A stretch of 64,000 nucleotides of DNA from the NCBI GenBank assembly GCA_014529385.2, contig CM043955.1, positions 149,809,640-149,873,639 of the forward strand, given 5' to 3'. Positions 44,772 to 55,849 of this stretch are shown here, piece after piece. The stretch's first letter is position 1, and each line of letters opens with the position of its first letter. Below the pieces are notes generated by a model. It had not been told where the DNA came from. It was given only the letters and a program-made list of their open reading frames with translations, and did not search any database. A program made the position numbers and the translations under genes. Source of the DNA: Adiantum capillus-veneris. Lineage: Eukaryota > Streptophyta > Polypodiopsida > Polypodiales > Pteridaceae.

Positions 44772-46476
44772 CCCAACAGTGGAAATTGAACGAGTCCAAC
44801 AACTGAGGGGTTTGGTGGAAGAAACTCAACTAACATTAGAACCTGAACCCAAACATATCCAGATGTCAGACACAGTGTTTCCCACACAAGTTCAACCTCA
44901 CAAGAACTACAGGCCGTTAGCTATACCCAGTATCATTCGGGAAGAGAGTGAGGGTAGGACATCTGAAAGTGGACACACACCTTTCCTACTAGAGAGAATG
45001 TTTGGTGAGGAAATGCCCGACCCCCTTGAGGAAGTGGAGATTCCATCTTCACCATTCTCTTGTCAGGTTCCTACGTCCCACAAGATGCCATTAAATGTTG
45101 CCAAATTGATGGATTTCATGTCTTCAGAAGTTAGAACCACCATCATGTCCAAACTATATAAAGACCCCGAGCTAGTCTCAGCTCTTCGAGCCTTCCTCAA
45201 TGGAGAATTACAGGCCGGATTACCACAGTTTGCACATATGAACAAACCTGACTCGGTAATGAATGATGAGGAACATTTAGCACCACCATCTGACCTAGCG
45301 GGACATGAATCTGCAATTAAAGTACTCGTTAACAAGTTGGGGCAATACTTTGAAGGTGATGAATCTAATGCTACTCTATCAATCACTACTAAAGGATTAA
45401 CTGTAAAGGGGGTCCTTGACGGTGGTGCGGGAGTCAGCATGGTGACAAAGAGTTGTTGGGAGTCTATGGGGCGACCTCACCTTGAAGCCACAAGCGTAGT
45501 GGTAAAAATGGCTAATGGATCTATTGTTACGCCTATTGGAATGCTAAAGGATCTCAGGATCAAGGTCTTGGGACACAAGGTAAGGCAGACTTTCATTGTT
45601 ATGGATTTTTCCAAGCATCCTATGTCATTTGAGATGATCTTAGGGCGTCCATTCATGAGGGAAGCAAAAATGGTGCATGACTGGTCCAAAAACTACTTCT
45701 ACTTACAGTTCCAAGACTCTGTCATTCGAGTTGATCTTTTAAGTGGTCGAACGCATCCTCTAGGAAATAAATTCATCATTGATAATCGATCACACACAAC
45801 AATTCACTCAGCTCCATTACAGTATTGTTACACGTGTAACGAAGACACGGATATTGGGGAGAACTCTCCTTATATGGATATCCTACCCGGAATGGCTAAG
45901 TCAGACAATGTCGATTGGGTACACCTAGCGGCTACTATAGATACATGGGGAGCTAGAGGAACAACTTGGGTAACACCAGATGGGAAAGAGATACCACACA
46001 TTGCACCAGTAAACATGTTAGGTGTAGCGCATGTAACATCCGATGATAAGAAAGAGGCACACCTACCTGAGAGTGAAAGTGATGATTCCTCAAAGGCTTC
46101 AGGCCAATACACATCGAAAACGGAATCTCAGGAAGAAATAGATTCAGAACCTGAGGAAAAATCGAGTGAACCAAGTATAGAAAATAAATACTCAAGGCCT
46201 AGTACGACCGTCTATGGTAATTTATATGAGAGTGAAGAAGATACAAGCGAAGACCTATCAGGCGAGTCGAGTTCAAACATTTACCAAAATCAAAACCTTA
46301 ACAAGAAACAAAGGTCATATAAGAGACGACGATATCGAGCAAATGTGAGAGCTAGGATAAACAAGGAAAGATCTACTGCAGAATGGCTTAGCTATCTAGG
46401 GGCATGTGATGCTCATCCAAAGGTAGTAGACAATTGGGGTGAACATCTCCAGAGTGTCATGTGGTGCAGCCCGTGA
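44772..46476 (+). CDS. First protease region of element C
   Basis: Continues the gag frame across element D: with D and one CCAAA removed, the codons run on without shift. The open part is 44779-46476. A conserved pre-protease block (NVAKLMDFMSSEV) precedes the retropepsin active site VLDGGAGVSMV (45409-45441) and MILGRPFMREAKMVHDW (about 45634-45684), with the usual spacing for a gypsy protease. A long acidic, Ser-rich linker of about 200 residues leads towards RT. The frame ends at TGA 46474-46476, and further in-frame stops occur to 46695 before RT. DGG in place of D-T/S-G is common in plant gypsy proteases. Confidence 0.8.
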
Positions 46477-47664
46477 CCCATTGACCTCGCTCAATTGGAG
46501 GTTACAGAGCCGAAATTGAGTCGAACTATAAGAAGACGTTAAAACCGAGAGTTAGCTCAACAACAAAAGGAGGCAGAACTAAAAGAAAGGTCTCTGTCAG
46601 GACAAGAGCCTGCTGACTTACATACGGCTCCTGAACATTTTAAATCTTATACCACGGGGGAGCGAAATGTTGTGTATGCCAAAGCCCAATGAATACCTAC
46701 CAATGGAAGCAGGGGAGTCTATGATGGTCCAGCGGTAGTTAAAGAGATAGAATTAGCAGAACCAGGTGAGGAGTCTAAACCAATCTTTATTGCTCAAGAC
46801 CTTACCGAAACTGAAGAGGCTGTACTTAAGGAGCTCCTCAAGGAATACAAGGATATCTTTGCTTGGACATATCATGACATGAAGGGCGTTCCACCTTCTG
46901 TGGTGCAACATACAATTCCCATGATCAACACTGCTAAACCCGTCCAGCAACGACCCTATCCAATGAATCCTAAGTACGCCAAAATTGTACAAGAGGAGAT
47001 TGAAAAACTTATCCAATGTGGATTCATATACTCTATTGAGCACTCAGAATGGGTTTCTCCAATAGTCATTGTGCCAAAAAATAATGTAAAACTAAGAGTG
47101 TGCGTGGACCTCAAGAAAGTTAATGCAGCCACTAGGAGAGATCATTATCCCTTGCCATATTCAGAACATGTGCTTGAAAGAGTTGCGGGCAAGGAAGCTT
47201 ATAGCTTTTTAGATGGGTACTCTGGTTACAATCAAACCACAATTGCATTAGAGGACCAAGCTAAAATTGATTATATCACAGAGTTTGGAGTGTTTGCATT
47301 TCGTGTTATGGATTTTGGCTTAACAAATGCCCTTGCTACATTCCAACGATTAATAAACACTGCGTTTAAAGAATTTCTAAGGGAGTTTTGTGAAGCTTTC
47401 CTATACGACCTTTGTGTTTATTCTTCTTGGGAGAAGCATTTGTTATATCTACGAAAAATATTTGAAAGGTGCAGATTTTATCGCATCTCATTGAACCCTT
47501 TCAAATGCCAATTTTGGGTTAAGCATGGAGTCATTCTAAGGCACATAGTGTCCAAGAACGGGATATCCACAGATGAGAGTAAGATTAAAGCCATTGTCGA
47601 TTTGCCACCACCTACGAACTATAAAGGAGTTCAAAGATTTATGGGCCATGTTGGTTATTATTGA
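46477..47664 (+). pseudogene. Reverse transcriptase of element C, catalytic Asp altered
   Basis: Same frame as the protease. Stops near 46540 and 46690 lie in the linker. RT proper is open from 46879: KDIFAWTYHDMKGVP, YSIEHSEWVSPIVIVPKK, CVDLKKVNAATRRDHYPLP, FLDGYSGYNQ, FGLTNALATFQR. The catalytic motif reads LYDLCVYS where the family has x-D-D, so the first of the two Asp is Tyr (one base change would account for it). A TGA at 47662-47664 sits in GYY-RFI, where gypsy RTs normally have Arg. The enzyme is therefore dead in this copy. Confidence 0.85.
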
Positions 47665-47700
47665 AGGTTTATTTTAAACTTTGCCGAGATAGCGCGTCCA

Positions 47701-49536
47701 TTGTACAAGCTTCTTATCGAGTTTCACTGGACGGAAGAATGTCATCAATCTTATGAGTTATTAAAGAAGGCCCTAACAAGTGCTCCAATCCTGCGAACAC
47801 CTGATTGGAATGTACCTTTTCATGTGCATATTGATGCATCAAACTTTGCTATTGGGTGTGTTCTAACTCAACCAGGAGAACATAAATTGGACTACCCTAT
47901 TAGCTTTGCAAGTCGCCAATTAAATGATGCCGAGATGAACTACACTACTACAGAGCGCGAAGGTCTAGCTATGATTTACGCAGTAAAGAAATTTCGCTAT
48001 TACCTTCTTGCTACCAAGTTTGTGTTTTATGTGGATCATCAAGCATTGCTATATTTGGTAAACAAGCCGTGTTCCACAGGTCGAATTACACGATGGTTGT
48101 TAATTCTTCTTGAGTTTGACTTCACCGTTGTTGTGAGGCCTGGGAGAAAACATTTCATGGCGGATCATTTATCTCGTATCCGTAATGGCGAAGCTCCTAC
48201 GGGGGTTGATGATGAATTGCCTGATACTCCTTTGTTCATTGTTGAGACAATGCCTGAATGGAGTGAAAAGATTGTTAACTTCTTAGTTAATGGTTTTCCA
48301 CCCAAAGAGCTGCGAAAAGATATAGCTCGAAAATTAATCAAGGAATGCGAACCCTATTGCTTACTGGCGGGAACTCTCTATAAGAGAGGAAAAGATGATG
48401 TTCTTAGACGTTGTGCCCGCGAGGATGAGTATTTATATATTCTACAAGAGGCACACATGGACGTAGCTGGTGGTCACTTTTCACGAAGGTTGACTACCCG
48501 AAAGATCTTACAGTCAGGCTATTGGTGGCCCACTCTGTTTAAGGATGCATCACTTTTTGCAAAGGGATGTGATGAATGCCAACGCTTCAAGAAGCCACAA
48601 AGAAGTGATAGGATGCTTCTACATCCCATCAAGGTAACCCAACCATTTGAAAAGTGGGGCTTAGACTTTGTAGGACCGATTAGTCCGGCTGCACGTAACA
48701 CGCAATCACGATATATCATTGTGGCCACCGACTATGTAACCAAATGGGTTGAAGCAAAAGCAACACAAAAGGCGGATGCAAAAGCAACAGCTAAGTTCCT
48801 CTTTGAGAACATTATCACACGTTTTGGATTCCCCTTTGAAGTTGTGAGTGACAATGGAACTCATTTTATAAGTGAAGTAATAAAAGAACTCACATCAAAC
48901 TTCATGATATCTCACCACAAGTCTACACCCTATTATCCCCAAGCAAATGGCCAAGCTGAGAGTACCAACAAAACTCTCATCTCCATTTTGACAAAGACAG
49001 TTGAGGCTCATCTCACTGATTGGGACCTAAAGCTTACATCAGCTTTATGGGCTTATCGTACTGCGTATAAAGTTGCTATTAATTGCACACCGTTTAAGAT
49101 GGTGTATGGCCAAGAAGCAGTTATGCCATGGGAGTTTGTCATTCCTAGTCTTCGAGTAGCTTCTCAGCAATTATATATCCTGGAAAGGCTAGATGAAGAG
49201 AGGCAATTAGCTGTGCGAAATGCTCTAGTGGAGAAGGATAGGAGAAAGAAGCGGTTTGATAGCCATTTAAAGGATAAAGACATCAAGGTTGGTGATAAAG
49301 TTCTTATGTACGGGGTACGTAATGAAAAGAAGAAATTGAAATACGATGGTAAGGGACCATATCGAGTGTGTGAAATTACCCCGCAAGGTACCATTCGTGT
49401 GGAGACTCTAGATGGAGTTGAAACCATTGGATTCCTTAATGGGAGTAAATTCAAAAGATATTATGATCCTCTAAGCCAGGAAGAGTTGCAAGCCATCCAT
49501 CAAAAGAAGGCTGCCAAGGAACAAGCAGAGCTTTAA
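47701..49536 (+). CDS. RNase H and integrase of element C
   Basis: 611 codons, in frame with RT. RNase H: HVHIDASNFAIG, TTTEREGLAMIYAVKKFRYY and FYVDHQAL carry the usual acidic residues, and HFMADHLSRI closes the domain (about residues 40-160). Integrase: zinc-binding GGHFSRRLTTRKIL and GCDECQRF (about residues 260-300), then WGLDFVGPI, VVSDNGTHFIS and PQANGQAESTNKTL with the DDE triad, and the C-terminal GPY module GKGPYRVCEITPQGTIRVE (about residue 555). No chromodomain follows. This domain pair looks intact. It ends at TAA 49534, but the same frame goes on coding beyond. Confidence 0.9.
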   Translation: MYKLLIEFHWTEECHQSYELLKKALTSAPILRTPDWNVPFHVHIDASNFAIGCVLTQPGEHKLDYPISFASRQLNDAEMNYTTTEREGLAMIYAVKKFRYYLLATKFVFYVDHQALLYLVNKPCSTGRITRWLLILLEFDFTVVVRPGRKHFMADHLSRIRNGEAPTGVDDELPDTPLFIVETMPEWSEKIVNFLVNGFPPKELRKDIARKLIKECEPYCLLAGTLYKRGKDDVLRRCAREDEYLYILQEAHMDVAGGHFSRRLTTRKILQSGYWWPTLFKDASLFAKGCDECQRFKKPQRSDRMLLHPIKVTQPFEKWGLDFVGPISPAARNTQSRYIIVATDYVTKWVEAKATQKADAKATAKFLFENIITRFGFPFEVVSDNGTHFISEVIKELTSNFMISHHKSTPYYPQANGQAESTNKTLISILTKTVEAHLTDWDLKLTSALWAYRTAYKVAINCTPFKMVYGQEAVMPWEFVIPSLRVASQQLYILERLDEERQLAVRNALVEKDRRKKRFDSHLKDKDIKVGDKVLMYGVRNEKKKLKYDGKGPYRVCEITPQGTIRVETLDGVETIGFLNGSKFKRYYDPLSQEELQAIHQKKAAKEQAEL

Positions 49537-50721
49537 AAAATCCAAGCAAGAGTTGAGGCTCGATAACGACAACAACGTCTTAGGCGCCAACGAGAGGCCA
49601 ATCTGGGAATCACGCAAGCATTTTTCGAGGACACAGATGACGACTCATTAGAATCTGAGTCACCCCTACGATACCCAATTGAATTAAATAGCCCCTATGG
49701 GAAAGTACTATACAATGCCTTATTAGATACGGGAGCTAAACACAATTTGTTGTCCTATAGAGTTTGGTGTCAATTAGGGAAACCGACCCTATCCCCGAGT
49801 ACGATACAAGTCAAGGGCATTAATAAAAAGAAAACTGCTATTCTTGGAGTCCTTCAGACCCTTGTTGTCTATGACAATGGAAGCATAGTGCAGAGGTTTC
49901 TAGTCATGCCCGCGGGAGCTATGGAAGGCAACGTAAACCTGGGACGCACGTGAACGTTGGCAACCAAATGCACTATTGATTGGGATACTGGTAGTGTCAC
50001 GACACGACCACCGACTCTTACCCCTATCATTCAAGCAAAGTCACCTACGTTGCAAACTCTAGCAAAGTTGAAGGATAGTCAATATTCACAAGCCAAGGTG
50101 GTTAACTCGTCTTTGCCGGCTACCCATGAACCTAGCACTTCAACACTTGTAGTTGCAGCAAGCAGTAATATTGCAAGTACTCAACCTGCACAACCTAAGA
50201 GTACATATCAATGGGTCCCCAAGGCCTTACTTCCAACTACCTCAACCCTCCCATCCATTGCAAGAAAAAATTTCCCCGGAAAACCAAGAGCGCACCCTAA
50301 GAGAGTCAAGACCAAATCACGATGGATTCCAAAACAACTATTAGAAGCCCAAGGCTACTATGATGGAAATGAGCAAATTTGGGTACCTAAACGTAAAATG
50401 TGTCCTTCCCTATCGACAACAAACCCATATGAGTCAAAAAATGTAACGCTAAAGCCAATGGTAGACCGTGGGAAGGGAAAGATCACAGAATGCTACACAC
50501 CTAGTCCAGAGCTAGTTTGGGCTCTAAGGCAAAACCAATTTATTCCACCTAGCTCAGGAAGGGGGGAGTTCCATGAAGCTTCTAGCTCCTCATGTAATAC
50601 ATCCATAGAGGTAAAAGCTTCTACACAGCCTCCACCTACAATAGTGGACCTCCATGAAGCTACAAAGGAATCCACACCTTCCAGTGTTCAAGAATCACCT
50701 AATAAACCACTTCAAGTTTGA
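49537..50721 (+). CDS. Second retropepsin-like domain and WVPK tail, element C (unknown function)
   Basis: In the same frame as integrase, past TAA 49534 and TAA 49564. A second aspartic-protease-like domain has LLDTGAKHNLLSYRVW (DTGA at 49726-49737), VVYDNGSIVQRFLVMP and a closing LGRT-stop-TLATKCTIDWD, the pattern that ends retropepsin domains; the stop at 49951-49953 sits where such domains usually have Trp. The last 255 codons (49957-50721) form a tail with three W-(V/I)-PK motifs (YQWVPKALL, SRWIPKQLL, QIWVPKRKM) and a Ser/Thr-rich end (PPTIVDLHEATKES). I do not recognise the tail. Element B keeps it but lacks everything from RT through this second protease. Confidence 0.6.
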
Positions 50722-51105
50722 TCCTAGGAGAGTACCTTACCACCCTTGCAACTCGACGAGGCACCTAAGGTAATAGAAAACTACTGGCAAAAATCTTCAC
50801 CTATAACAACTTGGAACAACTGGTTTCAAAGGGTGACGACATCATTTCAAACGATATGATCTACCCAAGGAAGGGGGGAGTGTTTGTGGACATCCATTAT
50901 TCACTTGCTTCCCTCTCAACCTTTCTCCCTGACCTCTTAATCTCCAATCTTAGGGAATGTATATATAAAGCCTTATACTCACAAAAACAAGATAAAAAAG
51001 TAAAAGAGCAAGAGCCATAACACAAATCATAAAAACAAAAATTGGACAAGAACACGACCCTTGTAATATTTGCACTCTAACCATCATCTATTTGCATGTA
51101 CAGAT

Positions 51106-51528
51106 ATGGCTAGTACGCTAGAGTCATCCACTCCTGCCTTGGGTGAGAGGTACCCTCGTTACTTTTCACAAATATTTCACATGGTCTTTCCAGTGCTTGC
51201 ATGTGAATGGGATTTGATAGGTACGCTAGCATGTGAGAGGAATTTTGAGGAGTTAGAATGGCTGATACGTCTCTTGACCACGTCTGATCCATACTTAGTA
51301 GAGAGTGTTTCTCCCATTGCACAAGCCTACCCTTTTGACCAAGATGACTATAGGCATCTAGTAACCTTCTTAGTAAACATGGGCACCTATGATGAAGAAG
51401 AAAATTTATAGGACTACACGGATGGCACATATGGTCTCACGGATGATGACTTTGTTTATCTCGACGACGAGGATAGGGGTTTAGCCTTAGGGTTTCCCCC
51501 CAACCTCTACAATATCCTATTCCCTTGA
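51106..51528 (+). pseudogene. Unknown small acidic ORF near the 3' end of element C
   Basis: Starts at MASTLESSTPALGERYPRYF. 101 codons to TAG 51409-51411, then the same frame stays open for 38 more codons with similar acidic composition (GLTDDDFVYLDDED) to TGA 51526-51528, so the TAG is probably a later mutation. There is a hydrophobic patch near residue 25 but no clear membrane segment or signal peptide. No family recognised. It lies about 0.4 kb after the pol frame, and element B has no clear counterpart. It may be an accessory ORF or a chance open frame. Confidence 0.35.
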
Positions 51529-52886
51529 CTCTCTAGGGGAGTGCAAAAATTAGGTTAGGGTTCCTTATGTTTTTTGTTGTGTTCAATAAGTGTTGGTACC
51601 TTTTCCCACTAATGTGCCTCCTGGAGGTATTCCTTTTGTTTCCTAGTGTGTACAGGAGCGTGTTGCTATTGATAGGATTTGGACCTTCATGAAATCTTTA
51701 TCTCGACTCACTCTTCAAATCAAGCGCGACCATCGACACAAACAGATGTTTCTTGTCCATTAGCATTGCCCCTTATCTTTTTTGCATCTATGATTGTCTG
51801 CTTTGATTGTGATTGGTAGGATAATATCCAGCACATTTGCTTAGTAACAAACATTTAATTCAATGTAATTTTTTGTCATAATCACTTGTCTAGGTTTAAA
51901 AATCAACCAGTCCGACTAAGCTAGTTTGACCAAGTTAGGTGTTAGAGATCTTCTCTTAATACCATGGGGAATGCCTTCCTAATAATCAATGGTTACTTAG
52001 GTTCTTAATCCGATTTAGGCAACATTGTGTGAAATGTACTAGGGATTTCTAGTGGGCTTGACCCTATTGACCTTTCGCTTAAGTATTATAAAGGGAGTTT
52101 ACTAGTGTGATGAGCCTGGGGAGGTGTATCAGTGTTATATGACCCCCCAAAGTTACAAAATTAAAATGTTGAAAATGAACAAACAAAAAATCAAAGTGCC
52201 ACAATGTAAAATCTTAAGCTGGAAGAGAAATCTCAGCTTGATTTGGTACTTCACTCACATGTATTGCCTATGGTACTAGAGCCCTAGAGATTCCCAGTGT
52301 GGGCGCTTTTCCTTGAAAAGCAAAAAACCCAAGGCATACAAAATAAGCACACACATCAAATTGAATCACTGTGAAAACACTTTGGGGGGTCAAAGAAAAG
52401 GTAATCAGTCAGGCGATGATTTCATGAGAAATTCCTTTTATCGTAGCTTAACTACAAGGTCCTCTAGGTATAGCCTCTAGTCAACCCTCGAACATGAAAT
52501 ACTTGGCTCTCGCGATTAAACAACTTAATTAACCAGAGAAAATTAAGAAGCTTACCCATGGTATTAATAGTCAATCTCTAGTGCCTTTCGATCGTTAAAT
52601 TAGCGAGCCCAGACTTGTTTAATTTTTTACCTTTACATATGTTTATGCATTTGATTACATTGCAATTTAATGCTTATTGCTGACAAATTGTTTAAAATTC
52701 TGTTACCAATCAATTGTCTGCCTAAAATTGCATATGCTTTTTAATCGCTTATGAAAATGCAATTACTGTGCAATGTTGTTTCATTTTGCCGTGACTAATG
52801 AAGGCTAAGGACATTCATCTCAAATGCTCTTCCACCTCGACCAACGAGCTTCAACTCAATAGCTTCCGAGGACGGAATCTACATCA
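51529..52886 (+). other. 3' non-coding region of element C
   Basis: No open frame of note. Blocks match element B (24935-26300) in inverted orientation. Confidence 0.6.
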
Positions 52887-52898
52887 GGAAGGGGGGCA
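52887..52898 (+). other. Polypurine tract of element C
   Basis: AGGAAGGGGGGCA immediately before the 3' LTR. Confidence 0.75.
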
Positions 52899-53505
52899 TG
52901 TTAACCCTCACGGCTCACGGACACCCTATCACCTACGAGACGGACGTTGTAATCTACGGTGGACATTGTATTATTTATTTGGTAGAGTCAGGTATCGGGC
53001 TTGTCGGTCCAATAGGAAAAGGGTAAGAGTGATCGCCGATGAGAGGCGCACTCTAACTGGGACATTCAAGGGATTAGTTGGCTAAGCATGGGCGCCCAAG
53101 TGTGAATGGGGTGAGCTCATATAAAAGCCAACTAAACCTAAAATTCACTCATTCTCTCATTTGTGCAATAGAAGAGTGCTCTTGCTCCATCTCCATCTCC
53201 ATCTTCTTCTTCTTCACCTCCTTGTGTGTGTGTGTGTGTGTATGTGAGAGAGAGAGAGAGAGAGAGAGTGCGATCGAGCATTGCAGCGGCACGACGGCGG
53301 TGAAGCGGTTGAGCGCGACGTAGCGGCGTCTCCTTCTTCTTCGCAGCGAGGGATCCTCCACGGCAGGAGCATAGAGCGGTGAGTGACACACCATTGCCCT
53401 CTTTTGAGCTTACTAGTTAAGCTAGTTGTGTGCTTGGAGCCGTCTGTGGCTCGCACACAGTGTTAGGCAAGGCCCTTGCTTCGACAGTGCGGCAAGGAGC
53501 GCACA
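52899..53505 (+). repeat. 3' LTR of element C
   Basis: 607 bp; about a dozen substitutions from the 5' LTR. The (GT)n(GA)n tract at 53224-53268 is shorter than in the 5' LTR. Confidence 0.9.
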
Positions 53506-53910
53506 GTGGGCTACATCCACGGGAAAGCAGCCAGTCAATGGCTTTAGTACTTCAAACAAGAAGTAGGTTACAAAGGGATTATACCCTTAATAGAGCTCCC
53601 GCATTGCTTCACTCTCACCACTTCACAACCACCTTGTTGCATCAACTTCACACTATGAAATGTGTGTAGAAATGGCCTCCTTTTATAGGCCAAAAGGGTT
53701 GCCCCCTCTAATGAGAGGCAACCGTGTGTAGCCGCCCTTGTGTAGACAAGTCCAAATCACGGACCCTCCAATCCGCCCATGTGTGGCCGCCCTTGAGAAG
53801 ACAAGTCGCCTTTAAAATCGGCCACCGGCCAAACGACTGCCGTTTCCCGACCACTTTTTTATCGCCATCCAGCCATAATATTCCGTTGAAAATGAATATT
53901 CCGGCAAAGT
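53506..53910. repeat. Right part of the copia LTR split by element C
   Basis: Continues from 34097: starts with the GTGGG duplication and CTACATCCACGGGAAAGCAG and follows the element D LTR to about ATAATATTCCG, then diverges. The last 200 bp or so of that LTR is missing, and the CCACCGGCC array is reduced to one or two units. No internal copia sequence follows, so it is a truncated or solo LTR. Confidence 0.8.
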
Positions 53911-55849
53911 CAACACTAGTAAAGCCTTTGATGCCTTACAATTGCTTTCAGATCATTTCCCAAGCCAAATATGAAGCCTTGTACTTTTCCTTTCTCTTCC
54001 TAAGCTGAGATCGGCTCTTCCAAAATTTGTTCTTTTAAGACATACTAATTTCAAACTTGATCATAATTAAATCAATTTTATTTTATTTTTCCTCAATAGC
54101 TTCTTCTTCTCAATTCCTCACAAGGCCTTCTTCATAGATTCAACAAAGATTAGCAATTTTTTGAATTCAGTGTTTGTCACACCGGGTTATGACTATTGAT
54201 AAGCGCAATTTGATGAAAATTTGTCGATGGTAATCAGCTTAGTTCCAATTGAAACTCAATTATTTGAGTCTCATATTTTTCAATTTGATCCTTGTATTTA
54301 AAAGTTGAAATCACGTTGCCCATGCTTTGAACCAAGTCTTTGATACTACTGTAGGGAGATGTAGGAGAACATGTGCCAAAATCCTCATCCTTTCCACACA
54401 CACATACACCTATCATACCTCTCACCATCTCTCTCTTTCCAAGTACACACACCTGCAGACAAGGAAAAAAACTTTTACACATACATGCACATAAACCAAA
54501 GCTTGTAACACACAATGTAGACAAGATTACATTACAAAGCATAACATGGTGAGAGAGAGAATCTTGGAAACCAATGGCCTGAAGTGATAGCCCGCAAACT
54601 CCATTGCACCTCTTTTGGAATTGGGTATTTAATTTCTTTATGAAAACTAAGTTGGCATTTCTTTGCACTTGAGCTTATGTGTGGTTCCTATCACTTATTG
54701 CATAAACTCTCATGGGATAGGTTCTCACTAGCTTTGTACAATTGAGCCGTGTAGACTTATTGAAAAAATATATATAAACAATGATACTAATAAATGGCCA
54801 ACAAAAATAAAATAAAGGGCCGAGAAGTGTTATTGGTTTTATTACCAATCCCTTCTCCTCAGTTTCCAGAGTTCCAATCCATATGACATCAACTCACTAT
54901 TAGTGAAAAATGCCAACCAATCAAATCAAGGAGATATCAATATATAAATAAAGGTCTAAAAATTAGTAAACCAGGCTACTATACCAAGGCCTATATGGGA
55001 AATAAAGAAAACAATGAGTCTTCAAGTTCAAGAAGGAGAAGACACATATCCTTTGCAAAATCAAAGACAATCAAACAAGTATGACAAAAGAAGCTTCCTT
55101 GCCACTTTGGTCCTCCAAAGATCCTCTCTTTGAGGATCCTACCTAGTAAATTTTTTGTTAATCTTTGTGGGTGTGCAAAGCATTTTTGGAAGGAGATGAA
55201 TGATTCTTATTAGGTGAGGCAAGTAAATTGGGTCTCTTCATTGTTCAGGTGACATCCTCTTCAATACATGGACTTCGAAGATTATTGATAACCTTAGCAC
55301 CCTTGAAGCTTCCATAAATTGTTGAAAAGTTCCCAAAGCTCCTTGAGAACTTCTAGCAAATATGTTCCTGAGAGGACTAAAAGCAATACTTGTTGTCACA
55401 AGTGACTATGCTTGACCTTCTAGCCAAGAGACAAATGATACCCCAAATATTTATCAAGAAAGAGAAGTTCTAAGTGATTAAGGGTATAGCAAATAGCATG
55501 GTAACAAATCCAACAATACTAGGCTCCCATAGTACTGCAGAAATTTACAAGCATGTTTGAGGGAGGGTTTGTGAATTTTCCATAGTATCAGAACAGTATT
55601 CAATCATAATCTTGGAGAATAGTGTGAAGTGTGTGTGTGGGTGTGGGTGTGGGTGTGGAGAAGGGGGAGGAGTAGGAGCACAATTTTTTGGTGGAGTGTA
55701 GAGTAGGGATAAGAATGTCTCATCGCGCTTTTGTAAGAGAGCCGACCCAAAAGCTACTGATCTCAAACTAATAGATACATAGAAAACGTTTTCCAAGTCA
55801 TGAGGATTCACTGTTAGTAAAGTACACAACGCCTCCTTTATACCATCAA
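53911..55849. other. AT-rich intergenic DNA, no gene seen
   Basis: Only scattered short frames. (GT)-rich sequence around 55627-55660. It may include remains of the 3' part of gypsy relic E, but no RNase H or integrase could be found. Confidence 0.5.

Larger units (their letters stand above)
34098..53505 (+). mobile_element. Gypsy element C, full length, interrupted by copia element D
   Basis: Bounded by LTRs 34098-34720 and 52899-53505 with the perfect duplication GTGGG (34093-34097, 53506-53510). Without element D and its duplication it is about 13.9 kb. Order: LTR, Asp-type primer site, 1-kb leader, gag, protease, RT, RNase H, integrase, second protease-like domain, WVPK tail, small ORF, 3' region, polypurine tract, LTR. 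The Asp-type primer site and large size resemble the Tat/Athila group of plant gypsy elements, but the domain layout after integrase is unfamiliar. The LTRs differ by about a dozen substitutions plus microsatellite length, so it is fairly young though defective. Confidence 0.9.
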
